Shown: in pieces, positions 7,893-15,441 of the stretch
Position numbering within the stretch: position 1 is the first letter of the stretch
How the letters are laid out: each line of letters starts with the position of its first letter
The notes under the pieces: generated by a model
The model's input: only the letters and a program-made list of their open reading frames with translations
What the model was told of the DNA's origin: nothing
The model's database searches: none
Program-made: the position numbers and the translations under genes
NCBI GenBank assembly: GCA_964408945.1
Contig: CAYPBJ010000034.1
Location: 1 to 24,401 of the forward strand
Source of the DNA: VMCP01 sp964408945
GTDB lineage: Bacteria; Bacteroidota; Bacteroidia; NS11-12g; UBA955
Direction: 5' to 3'
Length of the DNA stretch: 24,401 nucleotides

Positions 7893-8903
7893 ATGATTCA
7901 GGACATAGAAAAATACGAAAAAGAAATAGATAATTACTCAATTGAGAGCTCGGCGCAATTAGAAGAGTTTCGTTTGACGTATTTGTCTCGCAAGGGAATC
8001 ATAGCACAATTGTTTGACGATTTTAAAAATTTACAGGGAGAAGATAAAAGATCTGTTGGAAAGCCTCTGAATGTTTTGAAGAAAAAGGCCGAAGATCTTT
8101 TTGAACAGAAGAAAGCGGAATTTGAAAATCAAGACGGAGCAAGTGATGAGGGTATAGATTTTAGTTTACCTGTTTACCATGATATGCCGGGAAGTGTTCA
8201 TCCGTTGAAAGCGGTTGAAAACAGATTGATTGATATTTTTTATTCTTTGGGATTTGATTTAGCTGATGGTCCGGAGATTGAAGATGACTGGCACAACTTT
8301 GGGGCGTTGAATTTTGCTGATGACCATCCTGCAAGGGATATGCAAGATACTTTTTTCATTGGTGAACAAGTTTTGAGAACGCATACTAGTTCTGTGCAAA
8401 TCAGAGAGATGCAAAAGAATGAACCTCCTTTCCGATTGATTATGCCTGGTAGGGTTTACCGAAATGAGGCGGTGAGTTCAAGAAGTAACTGTTTCTTTCA
8501 TCAGATTGAGGGATTGTATGTTGATCAAGGAGTTACGTTTGCTGATTTAAAGCAAACTTTATATTATTTTGTTCAGCAATTTTTTGGAAAGGGTAAAGAA
8601 GTTCGTTTTAGATCTAGTTATTTCCCTTTTACTGAACCTAGCGCGGAAATGGATGTTTGGGTTGGATTGGATACTGAAGAAAATAAACGACTTACAAAAG
8701 GAACGGGTTGGTTGGAAGTTTTGGGTTGTGGAATGGTGCATCCCAATGTTTTGGAAGCTTGTGGTATAGATTCTCAAAAATTTTCCGGCTTCGCCTTTGG
8801 AATTGGTATGGACAGAATTACCATGTTGAATTACGGCATCAATGATATTAGAGATTTGTTCTTGAACGATGTTCGTATGTTAAAACAGTTTCAAGGGCAA
8901 TGA
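7893..8903 (+). CDS. pheS: Phenylalanine-tRNA ligase alpha subunit
   Basis: Catalytic alpha subunit of the alpha2-beta2 Phe-tRNA synthetase, 336 residues, normal length. Residues 1 to about 90 form the charged coiled-coil arm that contacts tRNA. The catalytic core follows: G-S-V-H-P-L (about 101-106), R-T-H-T-S-S-V-Q (about 164-171), motif 2 I-M-P-G-R-V-Y-R-N-E-A-V-S, the F-F-H-Q-I-E-G strand, F-P-F-T-E-P-S and the motif 3 region G-F-A-F-G-I-G-M-D-R near the C-terminus. pheT is not in the window, so the two subunits are not adjacent on the right side. Start ATG 7893 is preceded by a TAGATTTG box four bases upstream. The stop overlaps the lpxH start as ATGA. Confidence 0.96.
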   Translation: MIQDIEKYEKEIDNYSIESSAQLEEFRLTYLSRKGIIAQLFDDFKNLQGEDKRSVGKPLNVLKKKAEDLFEQKKAEFENQDGASDEGIDFSLPVYHDMPGSVHPLKAVENRLIDIFYSLGFDLADGPEIEDDWHNFGALNFADDHPARDMQDTFFIGEQVLRTHTSSVQIREMQKNEPPFRLIMPGRVYRNEAVSSRSNCFFHQIEGLYVDQGVTFADLKQTLYYFVQQFFGKGKEVRFRSSYFPFTEPSAEMDVWVGLDTEENKRLTKGTGWLEVLGCGMVHPNVLEACGIDSQKFSGFAFGIGMDRITMLNYGINDIRDLFLNDVRMLKQFQGQ

Positions 8904-9476
8904 TCTATTTTGCTAGCGACTTCCATTTGGGTATGGGCATAAACGCCGATGAACGGGAAAGAAAAATTTGTCGCTGGTTGGACTTTGTATCAGAAGATGC
9001 CAGTGATATATTTTTACTGGGAGATTTATTTGACTTTTGGTTTGAGTATAAAAAAGCAGTTCCTAAAGGATTTGTCCGTTTTTTTGGGAAGCTGGCAGAG
9101 TTAACAGACAAAGGAATTCGTATTCATGTATGCGTTGGAAACCACGATTTATGGATGCGCGATTATTTGGAAAAAGAATGCGGGGTTAGAATTTTTAGGG
9201 AACCTGAAGTGCATGAGTTTTCGGGAAGAACATTTGTGTTGCATCATGGAGATGGATTGGGACCTGGAGATAAGAAATACAAATTATTGAAGCGCATTTT
9301 TACCAATAAATTAGCTCAAGGCTTTTTTGGGATGCTTCATCCGGATTTGGGAATTCGGTTGGCATCGGGATGGAGCAAGAAAAGCAGATTGAATCAGCCT
9401 AAGTGGGAGGAAACTTTCCAAGGAAATGATAAGGAGTATTTGGTGCAGTTTTGTGAGGATTGGTCGTTGGTACATG
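8900..9476 (+). CDS. lpxH: UDP-2,3-diacylglucosamine diphosphatase, LpxH-like (3' end lost in gap)
   Basis: Calcineurin-like metallophosphoesterase of lipid A synthesis that cleaves UDP-2,3-diacylglucosamine to lipid X and UMP at the inner membrane. About 192 residues are visible. Metal ligands are present in order: D-F-H-L-G (Asp7, His9), G-D-L-F-D-F-W (Asp42), G-N-H-D (Asn81, His82) and H-H-G-D-G (His115/His116). The C-terminal G-H-x-H metal motif and the stop codon are missing because the sequence enters 100 Ns at 9477. The related enzyme is about 250 residues, so roughly 60 are lost. The frame that seems to continue beyond the Ns to 9598 has no LpxH-like residues and should not be used. 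ATG 8900 overlaps the pheS stop. Confidence 0.85.
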
Positions 9477-9576
9477 NNNNNNNNNNNNNNNNNNNNNNNN
9501 NNNNNNNNNNNNNNNNNNNNNNNNNNNNNNNNNNNNNNNNNNNNNNNNNNNNNNNNNNNNNNNNNNNNNNNNNNNN
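9477..9576. other. Assembly gap (100 Ns)
   Basis: Exactly 100 undetermined bases, the usual placeholder for a scaffold join of unknown true length. It removes the 3' end of lpxH and the 5' end of the gene that stops at 9998; whole genes may be missing here. Confidence 0.98.
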
Positions 9577-9998
9577 CCTGGATAAGCAATGGTTTTAATG
9601 AGTTTATACTGGTTGATGGAGATACTTTGTGGGGTTTAGAATCTGAAGATTATTCGGGATTTTTGAGCTTGACTGGTATACGATTTTCGGATACGTCTAG
9701 AGTGCATTTTACCGTGGTTAAGACGGGTGCAGTTGCGGGAACATATACTGGAACAACTGATCCACAGGTGAGTGATTACTGCTCTTATTCGCCTAAGTGG
9801 GATTATACAACGTCTAAGTGGATGTTGCAGAATTACGACATTAACTGGACGGTTAGGGTAACACATTACTATAAGGGTGAGAAGTTTTCGGGGTTGTTTA
9901 ATTCTAGTCACAAGGTGATGAGTGGTGGAAGTTCTCCTTATGGAAATATTGAATTGACGGGCGGTGCTTTTACCGATGTACCTTTGGTTAGGAAATAA
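9577..9998 (+). CDS. C-terminal part of an unrecognised protein (5' end in gap)
   Basis: An open frame emerges from the gap (first full codon 9579) and ends with TAA at 9996-9998, directly before the prfA ATG. About 139 residues are visible, running from W-I-S-N-G-F-N-E-F to T-D-V-P-L-V-R-K. I do not recognise the family. The sequence is rich in Tyr, Trp, Ser, Thr and Gly with alternating hydrophobic residues, which suggests a beta-rich, perhaps secreted or outer-membrane, domain; a single Cys is present and there is no membrane segment. It is not the missing end of LpxH. Codon use (TTG, GGT, GTG) is like prfA, and the zero-base spacing to prfA suggests co-transcription. Confidence 0.6.
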
Positions 9999-11066
9999 AT
10001 GTTAGACAAATTAGAGGCGGTTTACGCGCATTTTAAGGAGCTGGAGTTGCTTTTGAGCAGTCCGGAAGTTTCTTCGGATATCAGACGGTTTACGAAATTG
10101 AATAAGGAATACCGCGATTTACAATCGGTGGTGGAGGCTTATTTTGAGTATAAAAAGGTGATTGATGGCATTGCAGAGGCGAAAGATATCCTTCAGAACG
10201 AAAAAGACAAGGAGCTGAAAGACATGGCCAAGGATGAATTAGACATGCTTGAGGCTAAAGTGGCGCCGATGGAAGAGGAGATTAGGTTGTTGTTGCTTCC
10301 GCAGGATCCTGAGGATGCGAAGACGTGCGTGGTAGAGATCAGGGCGGGTACCGGAGGTGACGAGGCTTGTATTTTTGCGGGGGACGTTTATAGGATGTAT
10401 TCTAGATTCTGTTCATCGAAGGGATGGAGTACGGAGGTGATGGAGGACATGGAGGGCAGCAACGGGGGATATTCGAAAATAAGTTTTGCCATTAATGAGC
10501 CTGGGTCTTACGGGATTATGAAATACGAAAGTGGTGTTCACCGAGTGCAAAGGGTTCCATTGACGGAAAGTCAGGGCAGGGTGCATACATCGGCGATAAC
10601 GGTTGCGGTGATGCCAGAAGCGGATGAGGTGGATGTGAATTTCAGGGAAGCGGATGTGAAAATGGAAACATCTCGAAGCGGTGGTGCGGGTGGACAGAAC
10701 GTAAACAAGGTGGAAACTAAGGTTATGCTGACTCACTTACCAACGGGAACGGTGGTTATTTGTCAAACTGAAAGAACGCAGTTGGGGAACAGGGAAAAGG
10801 CCATGAAGATCTTGAGAACCAAATTGTATGAGGTAGAATTGGAGAAACACAATGCGGCCATTGCAGCAAAAAGAAAAACATTGGTGTCTACGGGTGATAG
10901 AAGCGCAAAAATTAGAACGTATAATTATCCTCAGAGTAGATTGACGGATCACAGAATAGGATTGACGCGGTATGACCTTCCAAACGTGATGGATGGAGAC
11001 ATTGAAGATATCATCAATGCGTTGATGGTTGCGGAAAACGCAGAACGATTGAAGGCTGAGGGATAA
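9999..11066 (+). CDS. prfA: Peptide chain release factor 1
   Basis: Reads UAA and UAG stop codons and triggers peptide release. The 355-residue length is normal for RF1. The catalytic GGQ is at residues 231-233 within S-G-G-A-G-G-Q-N-V-N-K. At the codon-recognition position the protein has P-L-T (187-189), the P-x-T type of RF1 rather than the S-P-F of RF2; Leu at the middle position is less usual than Ala or Val. The G-T-G-G-D-E-A block is at 117-123 and the conserved R-T-Y-N-Y-P-Q-S-R-L-T-D-H-R is near 304. Start ATG 9999 immediately follows the stop of the preceding frame. The plus strand is strongly G-rich here (23 G to 10 C in 10261-10320). Confidence 0.96.
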   Translation: MLDKLEAVYAHFKELELLLSSPEVSSDIRRFTKLNKEYRDLQSVVEAYFEYKKVIDGIAEAKDILQNEKDKELKDMAKDELDMLEAKVAPMEEEIRLLLLPQDPEDAKTCVVEIRAGTGGDEACIFAGDVYRMYSRFCSSKGWSTEVMEDMEGSNGGYSKISFAINEPGSYGIMKYESGVHRVQRVPLTESQGRVHTSAITVAVMPEADEVDVNFREADVKMETSRSGGAGGQNVNKVETKVMLTHLPTGTVVICQTERTQLGNREKAMKILRTKLYEVELEKHNAAIAAKRKTLVSTGDRSAKIRTYNYPQSRLTDHRIGLTRYDLPNVMDGDIEDIINALMVAENAERLKAEG

Positions 11067-11074
11067 AAAATGCT

Positions 11075-11082
11075 TATTTTTG
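11075..11082 (+). promoter_or_regulatory. TAnnTTTG promoter box for rpoN
   Basis: TATTTTTG, an exact -7 match, lies in the 20-base space after prfA and ends four bases before the rpoN ATG. A TTG at 11049-11051 gives a 23-base spacing, at the long end of what is accepted for a -33 element. rpoN may therefore have its own start as well as read-through from prfA. Confidence 0.5.
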
Positions 11083-11086
11083 ATGT

Positions 11087-12538
11087 ATGGCTTTAAGTCA
11101 GTCTCAAATACAAACCCTTCAACAGAAGCTTTCACCGCAGCAAATTCAATTTATTAAGCTGTTGCAGATGAACACGCTTGATTTTGAAGAGCGGATGACA
11201 GAGGAGCTGTTAGACAATCCGGCGTTGGAAAAAACAGACGGAGAAACCGAGTACGAAGAAACATCCCCCGAAACAGAAAAAGACTGGGACGACGACAGAA
11301 TTGACGTTGATGAAATGCTCAGGGCAAGTGGGGCAGATGATGACTACGGAAGCTTCCGGATGGGTGAAGATTATAGTGGAGAGGAGCGAGATGAGTTGCC
11401 AATTAGGGCCGAAAGTTCGTTTGTAGAATATCTGGTGGAGCAAGCAAGGGCGGGTTTCCACGATGAAAAAGAGTTGATGTTGGCGCTTCACCTGATCAAT
11501 TCCATTGAAGAGGATGGATATTTGAGAAGGGAGTTGAGGAGCATTCGCAATGATTTGGCGTTCAATGAGAACATCATGACCACCGAAGATGAATTGGAAA
11601 AGGTTCTGATTAAAATTCAGAATTTTGATCCAGCGGGAATAGGTGCGAGAGATTTGCAAGAGTGTTTGTTGTTGCAATTGTACAAGAAAGATTACGGTGA
11701 TAATGAGGCCATTTCGTTGGCGGAGAGCATTATTGCTGATCAAATGGATGCTTTTTCTAAGAAGCATTACGATAAAATTACCAAGGCGTTGAAGATCACT
11801 GATGAACAGTTGAGGGCAGCTATTGCTGAGATTGTGAAATTGAATCCTAAGCCGGGTGAGTCGGGTTCAAGCGGAAGCGGAAAGACGCAGTATATCATAC
11901 CAGATTTTACCGTAAGGAACGAGGACGGACATTTATTGGTGACGTTAAATTCTAGGAATGCGCCAGAGTTGAGATTGAGCGCAGCTTATGCAGAAACGCT
12001 GAGAACCTACGAAAGCACTCCTCAAAAGGAGCAGCAATTGAAGGATGCGGTTCAATACATCAAGCAGAAGGTGGATGGTGCACGTTGGTTTATCGATTCG
12101 GTGAAGCAGCGTCAAAACACGTTGTTGAATACCATGGAAGCCATTGTTAAGCGGCAACGCGAGTTTTTCTTGGAAGGGGAGGAAACGTATTTACGTCCCA
12201 TGATATTGAAAGACATTGCAGAGACCATTGGCATGGATGTGAGCACGATAAGCAGGGTGGCAAACTCGAAGTATGTGGAAACGGAATTTGGAATTTATCC
12301 GTTGAAATTTTTCTTTACTGAGGGAATATCGACCGATGAAGGTGAGGAAGTTTCCAACAGAGAGATCAAGAAGATTTTGGAGGAAGCTATCAACAAGGAG
12401 AATAAGAGCAAGCCGTTGACCGATGATGCTTTGGCGGATTTGTTAAAAGCAAAAGGATACAATATTGCGCGCAGAACGGTGGCTAAGTACCGAGAGCAGA
12501 TGAATATACCGGTGGCGCGCATGAGAAAGGAGTTATAA
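11087..12538 (+). CDS. rpoN: RNA polymerase sigma-54 factor
   Basis: Sigma-54, which directs polymerase to -24/-12 promoters and needs AAA+ activators. All regions are visible in the 483 residues. Region I is Gln/Leu-rich (residues 1-50: L-S-Q-S-Q-I-Q-T-L-Q, then D-N-P-A-L-E). An acidic region II follows at about 50-105. The core-binding region lies at about 105-300, and a helix-turn-helix L-K-D-I-A-E-T-I-G-M-D-V-S-T-I-S-R lies at about 371-387. The RpoN box ARRTVAKYRE is at 461-470, followed by the I-P-x-A-R-M-R tail. No activator gene is in the window. ATG 11087 is chosen because the family begins at this L-S-Q-S-Q-I-Q and a promoter box stands four bases before it. Confidence 0.97.
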   Translation: MALSQSQIQTLQQKLSPQQIQFIKLLQMNTLDFEERMTEELLDNPALEKTDGETEYEETSPETEKDWDDDRIDVDEMLRASGADDDYGSFRMGEDYSGEERDELPIRAESSFVEYLVEQARAGFHDEKELMLALHLINSIEEDGYLRRELRSIRNDLAFNENIMTTEDELEKVLIKIQNFDPAGIGARDLQECLLLQLYKKDYGDNEAISLAESIIADQMDAFSKKHYDKITKALKITDEQLRAAIAEIVKLNPKPGESGSSGSGKTQYIIPDFTVRNEDGHLLVTLNSRNAPELRLSAAYAETLRTYESTPQKEQQLKDAVQYIKQKVDGARWFIDSVKQRQNTLLNTMEAIVKRQREFFLEGEETYLRPMILKDIAETIGMDVSTISRVANSKYVETEFGIYPLKFFFTEGISTDEGEEVSNREIKKILEEAINKENKSKPLTDDALADLLKAKGYNIARRTVAKYREQMNIPVARMRKEL

Positions 12539-12539
12539 T

Positions 12540-12890
12540 ATGGGAATGAGACAAGAAAAATTTGCTCGACAAATCCAGAAGGATTTGGGAGAGTTGCTAT
12601 CGGCGCACCGACACGAATGGTTGACGGGTGCGTTTGTTACTATATCGAAGGTGGTTGTAAGTCCAGACTTGGGTTATTTAAAGGTGTATTTGAGTTTGTA
12701 CAACAACCAAAACCGAGCAGCGATTTTGGAGCATTTGAACGGCGAAATCAACAAGGAAATCCGTCACAAATTGGCTCAAAAGATCAGAAACAGCGTAAGA
12801 ACGGTACCTGAAATACGGTTTTACGAAGACGAAACACTTGACTACGTTGAAAAAATGGAAGAGTTGTTTCGGAAGATCAAGGATCAATGA
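12540..12890 (+). CDS. rbfA: 30S ribosome-binding factor A
   Basis: Small KH-fold protein that binds the 30S subunit and assists late 16S rRNA maturation and cold adaptation. It has 116 residues, normal for the family. The N-terminal R-Q-E-K-F-A-R-Q-I-Q-K-D-L-G-E-L-L, the central V-V-V-S-P-D-L-G-Y-L-K-V-Y-L-S strand pair and R-T-V-P-E-I-R-F-Y-E-D near the end are the family's landmarks. The start is ATG 12540 or ATG 12546; both are plausible. One base separates it from the rpoN stop, and its TGA overlaps the next ATG (ATGA). With prfA and rpoN it forms a compact translation and transcription unit. Confidence 0.93.
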   Translation: MGMRQEKFARQIQKDLGELLSAHRHEWLTGAFVTISKVVVSPDLGYLKVYLSLYNNQNRAAILEHLNGEINKEIRHKLAQKIRNSVRTVPEIRFYEDETLDYVEKMEELFRKIKDQ

Positions 12891-14071
12891 AAGCGGTTTG
12901 GCTGATAGCGAAATCCTACTTTTTTTCGAGGAAAAATCCATCGGCCATCAACATCATTACGGGAATTTCTTTGGGGGGATACGCGCTCGGCGCGATGTCG
13001 TTGTTGGTGTTATTGAGTGCTTTGAACGGCTTTGAGGACAGTATTTTTGGGGGGATTAAGGCGACGGCGCCGGATCTGGTGGTTGGTACAAGGTCGGTGG
13101 TAGAGGGTAGTGGGTCGTTGGTAGGGGGTAGTGGGTCGGTGGTAGGGGGTAGTGGGTCGTTGGTAGAGGGTAGGGGGTATGTGTGTCAGAGTTTGATAGA
13201 CAAGGCCATTGTGAAGTATGGAGATAAGCAGACGGTGGCGAGAATTTGGGGGGTTGATAGCAATTTTTTTAAAGTTTATAATGCGGATAGTTTGGTGGTT
13301 GCGGGGAGTGCTCAGTTGGGTGCGCGCGATGCTTGGATGTCGGAGAGTTTGGTGTATCAATTGAATATTGAGCAGGTGGATAGGCCCGTTGAGGTTATGA
13401 CGCCATCGAGAACGGCGGGATCATTGGCTCAGACCACCTTGAATTTGGAGGAATTGTCGGTGAGGGCGATGTTTAGAATCAGGGAAGAGAATCATGAAAA
13501 CACCTTGATTGTGCCAATAGAGGTGGCAAGGGGGTTGTTTGAACGCGAAGATTCCGAAGGGCGTTGGGATATAAAAGTGAAAGACCCATTAAAGATTGAA
13601 GAGGTAAAGGGTGATTTGGTTGAAAAGCTGGGTCCAGGTTTTAAGGTGATGGATAGGGCCGAACAACACGGAACCTTGTATCGAATGTTTAATACGGAAA
13701 AGTGGTTTTCGTTTGCGTTGTTGGCTTTTGTTTTGTTGTTGATCAGCTTTAATTTGTTTGGATCGATACGAATGATGCAAATTGATAAAGCCCAAGATTT
13801 GAAGATGTTAGCGGCCTTGGGAATGGGTGATTCTGGATTGAGGTGGATCTTTTTGCTTCAAGCAATATGGGTTGCCTTGGTGGGCACGGTGGTAGGAATT
13901 TTATTGGCTTTAGGTTTGATTTGGGTTCAATTGAGATTTGGTTTGGTGACCACACAAAGCAGCTTTGAGATGGTATATCCGGTAAGTTTGAGAATGGGAG
14001 ATATTGGATTGGTTGCCGGTTTGAATTTGGCAATTGGATTGATGGTGGGGGTAATGGCTAGAAATCGGTAA
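12887..14071 (+). CDS. LolC/LolE-family ABC permease with an in-frame heptamer-repeat insert
   Basis: Inner-membrane permease of the FtsX/MacB fold, probably the subunit that releases lipoproteins for transport to the outer membrane. In 394 residues: one membrane helix at about 23-49, a large periplasmic domain, and three helices at about 273-294, 320-347 and 371-391. The start I-A-K-S-Y-F-F-S-R-K-N-P-S-A-I-N-I-I-T-G-I-S and the L-K-M-L-A-A-L-G-M near 309 are family signatures. Residues 69-99 are encoded by a tandem 7-bp repeat (13092-13182), giving a G-S-V/L-V-E/G-G-S heptapeptide repeated four times. It replaces much of the loop that in related proteins links the first strands of the periplasmic domain. 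The frame is kept, so the protein is probably functional. No ATPase gene is adjacent. ATG 12887 overlaps the rbfA stop. Confidence 0.88.
   Translation: MKAVWLIAKSYFFSRKNPSAINIITGISLGGYALGAMSLLVLLSALNGFEDSIFGGIKATAPDLVVGTRSVVEGSGSLVGGSGSVVGGSGSLVEGRGYVCQSLIDKAIVKYGDKQTVARIWGVDSNFFKVYNADSLVVAGSAQLGARDAWMSESLVYQLNIEQVDRPVEVMTPSRTAGSLAQTTLNLEELSVRAMFRIREENHENTLIVPIEVARGLFEREDSEGRWDIKVKDPLKIEEVKGDLVEKLGPGFKVMDRAEQHGTLYRMFNTEKWFSFALLAFVLLLISFNLFGSIRMMQIDKAQDLKMLAALGMGDSGLRWIFLLQAIWVALVGTVVGILLALGLIWVQLRFGLVTTQSSFEMVYPVSLRMGDIGLVAGLNLAIGLMVGVMARNR
13092..13182 (+). repeat. Heptamer tandem repeat inside the LolE-like gene
   Basis: Thirteen contiguous 7-bp units in strict phase, all starting GGT: ggtcggt, ggtagag, ggtagtg, ggtcgtt, ggtaggg, ggtagtg and so on. 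Units group in threes to give a 21-bp higher-order period (7 codons) repeated four times, plus one trailing unit. One of four related arrays in this window. Confidence 0.95.
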
Positions 14072-14078
14072 ATTGAGT

Positions 14079-14086
14079 TAAATTTG
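14079..14086 (+). promoter_or_regulatory. TAnnTTTG promoter box for the glycan cassette
   Basis: TAAATTTG, exact -7 match, lies in the 20 bases between the permease stop and the first ketoisomerase ATG, with five bases to the start codon. No clear -33 TTG is seen. It would give the glycan cassette its own start. Confidence 0.42.
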
Positions 14087-14091
14087 TAGTC

Positions 14092-14481
14092 ATGACCTTT
14101 TACACTTTTGAACTTCCCAAAATCCAAGACGAACGGGGCAACCTGACTTATATACAGAAAGGAAGTCAGTTACCCTTTGAAATTAAAAGGGTTTATTGGA
14201 CATATAATGTGCCAGGAGGAGAAACACGGGGAGGTCATGCCTACAAGAAGCAACAAGAGGTTATTGTGGCCTTAAGTGGAAGTTTTGATGTTATAATTAC
14301 GTCTAAAACTGGACATAAACAAAAAATAGAGCTTAACAGAGGGTATGTTGGATTGTTTATTCCAGCGGGTACTTGGCGGCACCTCGAGAATTTTTCAACG
14401 AATGCCGTTAGTTTGCATTTGTCAAGCACAGAATATAATGCGGATGATTACATCAGAGAGTTTCAATTATATTTAAAGTAA
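14092..14481 (+). CDS. FdtA/QdtA-like cupin, copy 1 (WxcM-like; altered HAH motif)
   Basis: A 129-residue cupin of the dTDP-4-keto-6-deoxyglucose 3,4-ketoisomerase family. Conserved features are R-V-Y-W-T-Y-N-V-P-G-G-E-T-R-G-G-H-A, the A-L-S-G-S-F-D-V strand, I-P-A-G-T-W-R and the S-S-T-E-Y-N-A-D-D-Y-I-R end. The family's H-A-H catalytic pair reads H-A-Y here, so the second His is Tyr. This is a real difference from copy 2, which starts 7 bases after this gene's stop and has the intact H-A-H. It may have a different regiochemistry, a different role, or little activity. It is the first gene of the glycan cassette and less GC-rich than the rbfA and permease genes before it. Confidence 0.8.
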   Translation: MTFYTFELPKIQDERGNLTYIQKGSQLPFEIKRVYWTYNVPGGETRGGHAYKKQQEVIVALSGSFDVIITSKTGHKQKIELNRGYVGLFIPAGTWRHLENFSTNAVSLHLSSTEYNADDYIREFQLYLK

Positions 14482-14488
14482 TATAAAA

Positions 14489-14893
14489 GTGAAAATTACA
14501 GATTGTAAGTTGGTAGAGTTGTCTAAAATTGGAGCAACTTCGGGAAATATCACATCTATAACAAATGAATATGATGCTCCTTTTACTGTAAGACGGGTAT
14601 TTTATATTTATGATGTACCAAGTGGAGAGGATAGGGGTGCTCACGCGCATGTTTCTTGTAAGCAGTTGTTAATTGCTGCAACTGGGTCCTTTAAAGTTCG
14701 TTTGTTCGACGGGTTGAACCATGAAATAGTTGAGTTGAATAAACCCAATTTGGGCTTATATATTCCTGAGGGTATTTGGGCCAGTGAATTTGATTTTTCA
14801 GGAGGAGCAATTTGTTTGGTATTGGCTTCGGAAGAGTATGACGAAAAAGATTATATTAGAGATTACGAAGAATTTTTAAAGTTTAAAGCATGA
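14489..14893 (+). CDS. dTDP-4-keto-6-deoxyglucose 3,4-ketoisomerase (FdtA/QdtA-like), copy 2
   Basis: A 134-residue cupin. It would convert dTDP-4-keto-6-deoxyglucose to the 3-keto isomer, the first committed step to dTDP-Fuc3NAc or dTDP-Qui3NAc. The core R-G-A-H-A-H is intact, followed by Q-L-L-I-A-A-T-G-S-F-K-V, I-P-E-G-I-W-A and A-S-E-E-Y-D-E-K-D-Y-I-R-D-Y-E-E-F. Start is GTG 14489; the M-K-I-T-D-C-K-L start fits the family and no ATG is available nearby. Its TGA overlaps the next gene's ATG. Whether the product is the galacto or gluco form cannot be read from the sequence. Confidence 0.83.
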   Translation: MKITDCKLVELSKIGATSGNITSITNEYDAPFTVRRVFYIYDVPSGEDRGAHAHVSCKQLLIAATGSFKVRLFDGLNHEIVELNKPNLGLYIPEGIWASEFDFSGGAICLVLASEEYDEKDYIRDYEEFLKFKA

Positions 14894-15441
14894 TTCATCA
14901 AAGTAGCGAGGTACAAACAGATAAAATTGGCGCAAATACAATAATATGGCAGTTTTGTGTTGTACTTAAGGAAGCTAGAATAGGTAACAATTGCAATATA
15001 AATGCTCATGTTTTTATTGAGAACAAGGTAGTTATAGGAGATAATGTAACCATAAAATCAGGCGTTCAACTTTGGGATGGAATCGAAATAGAGAATGATG
15101 TTTTTGTTGGACCCAATGTGACTTTCACAAATGATTTAAATCCTCGTTCTAAAAAATATCCAAACGAATATCCAAAAACGATATTAAAAAAAGGATGTAG
15201 TATTGGTGCTAATTCGACGATTCTACCAAATATTATCATTGGTGAGTATGCTATGATTGGAGCGGGTAGTGTGGTGAGTAAAAATGTTCCTGATCGGGCT
15301 TTAGTTTATGGTAATCCAGCAAGAATAAAAGGGTGGGTAGATGAAAAAGGGCAGAAAATGGAGAAACTAGAAGATGGATTTTGGAAAGAAGAGTCGGGTG
15401 TTGTTTGGAAGGAAATAGATAATAAAATAGAAAGACAATGA
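14890..15441 (+). CDS. Left-handed beta-helix sugar N-acyltransferase (FdtC/QdtC/WbpD-like)
   Basis: A 183-residue hexapeptide-repeat acyltransferase, expected to acetylate the 3-amino group of the dTDP-sugar using acetyl-CoA. Repeats of the I-G-x-N-x-x-I type run from about residue 12 to 142, including V-I-G-D-N-V-T-I-K-S-G-V, F-V-G-P-N-V-T-F-T-N-D, S-I-G-A-N-S-T-I-L-P and M-I-G-A-G-S-V-V-S-K-N-V-P. The N-D-L-N-P-R-S segment and the G-N-P-A-R-I-K-G-W close of the helix are typical of WbpD/QdtC-like enzymes. Trimeric and cytoplasmic by family. It overlaps both neighbours by 4 bases (ATGA on each side), so it is translationally coupled. Confidence 0.85.
   Translation: MIHQSSEVQTDKIGANTIIWQFCVVLKEARIGNNCNINAHVFIENKVVIGDNVTIKSGVQLWDGIEIENDVFVGPNVTFTNDLNPRSKKYPNEYPKTILKKGCSIGANSTILPNIIIGEYAMIGAGSVVSKNVPDRALVYGNPARIKGWVDEKGQKMEKLEDGFWKEESGVVWKEIDNKIERQ

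Noticed and set aside
9477..9598. Continuation of the LpxH frame across the N run to a stop at 9598
   Set aside because: The Ns have unknown true length, and the six residues after them do not resemble the LpxH C-terminus with its G-H-x-H motif.
11210..11767. Long minus-strand open frame opposite rpoN
   Set aside because: rpoN is certain on the plus strand; the opposite frame shows no family signature and reflects the base bias.
13010..13360. Minus-strand open frame rich in R-P-T-T-P-Y-H repeats
   Set aside because: It is the complement of the heptamer array inside the LolE-like gene; the repeat has no stops in several frames and there is no other support.
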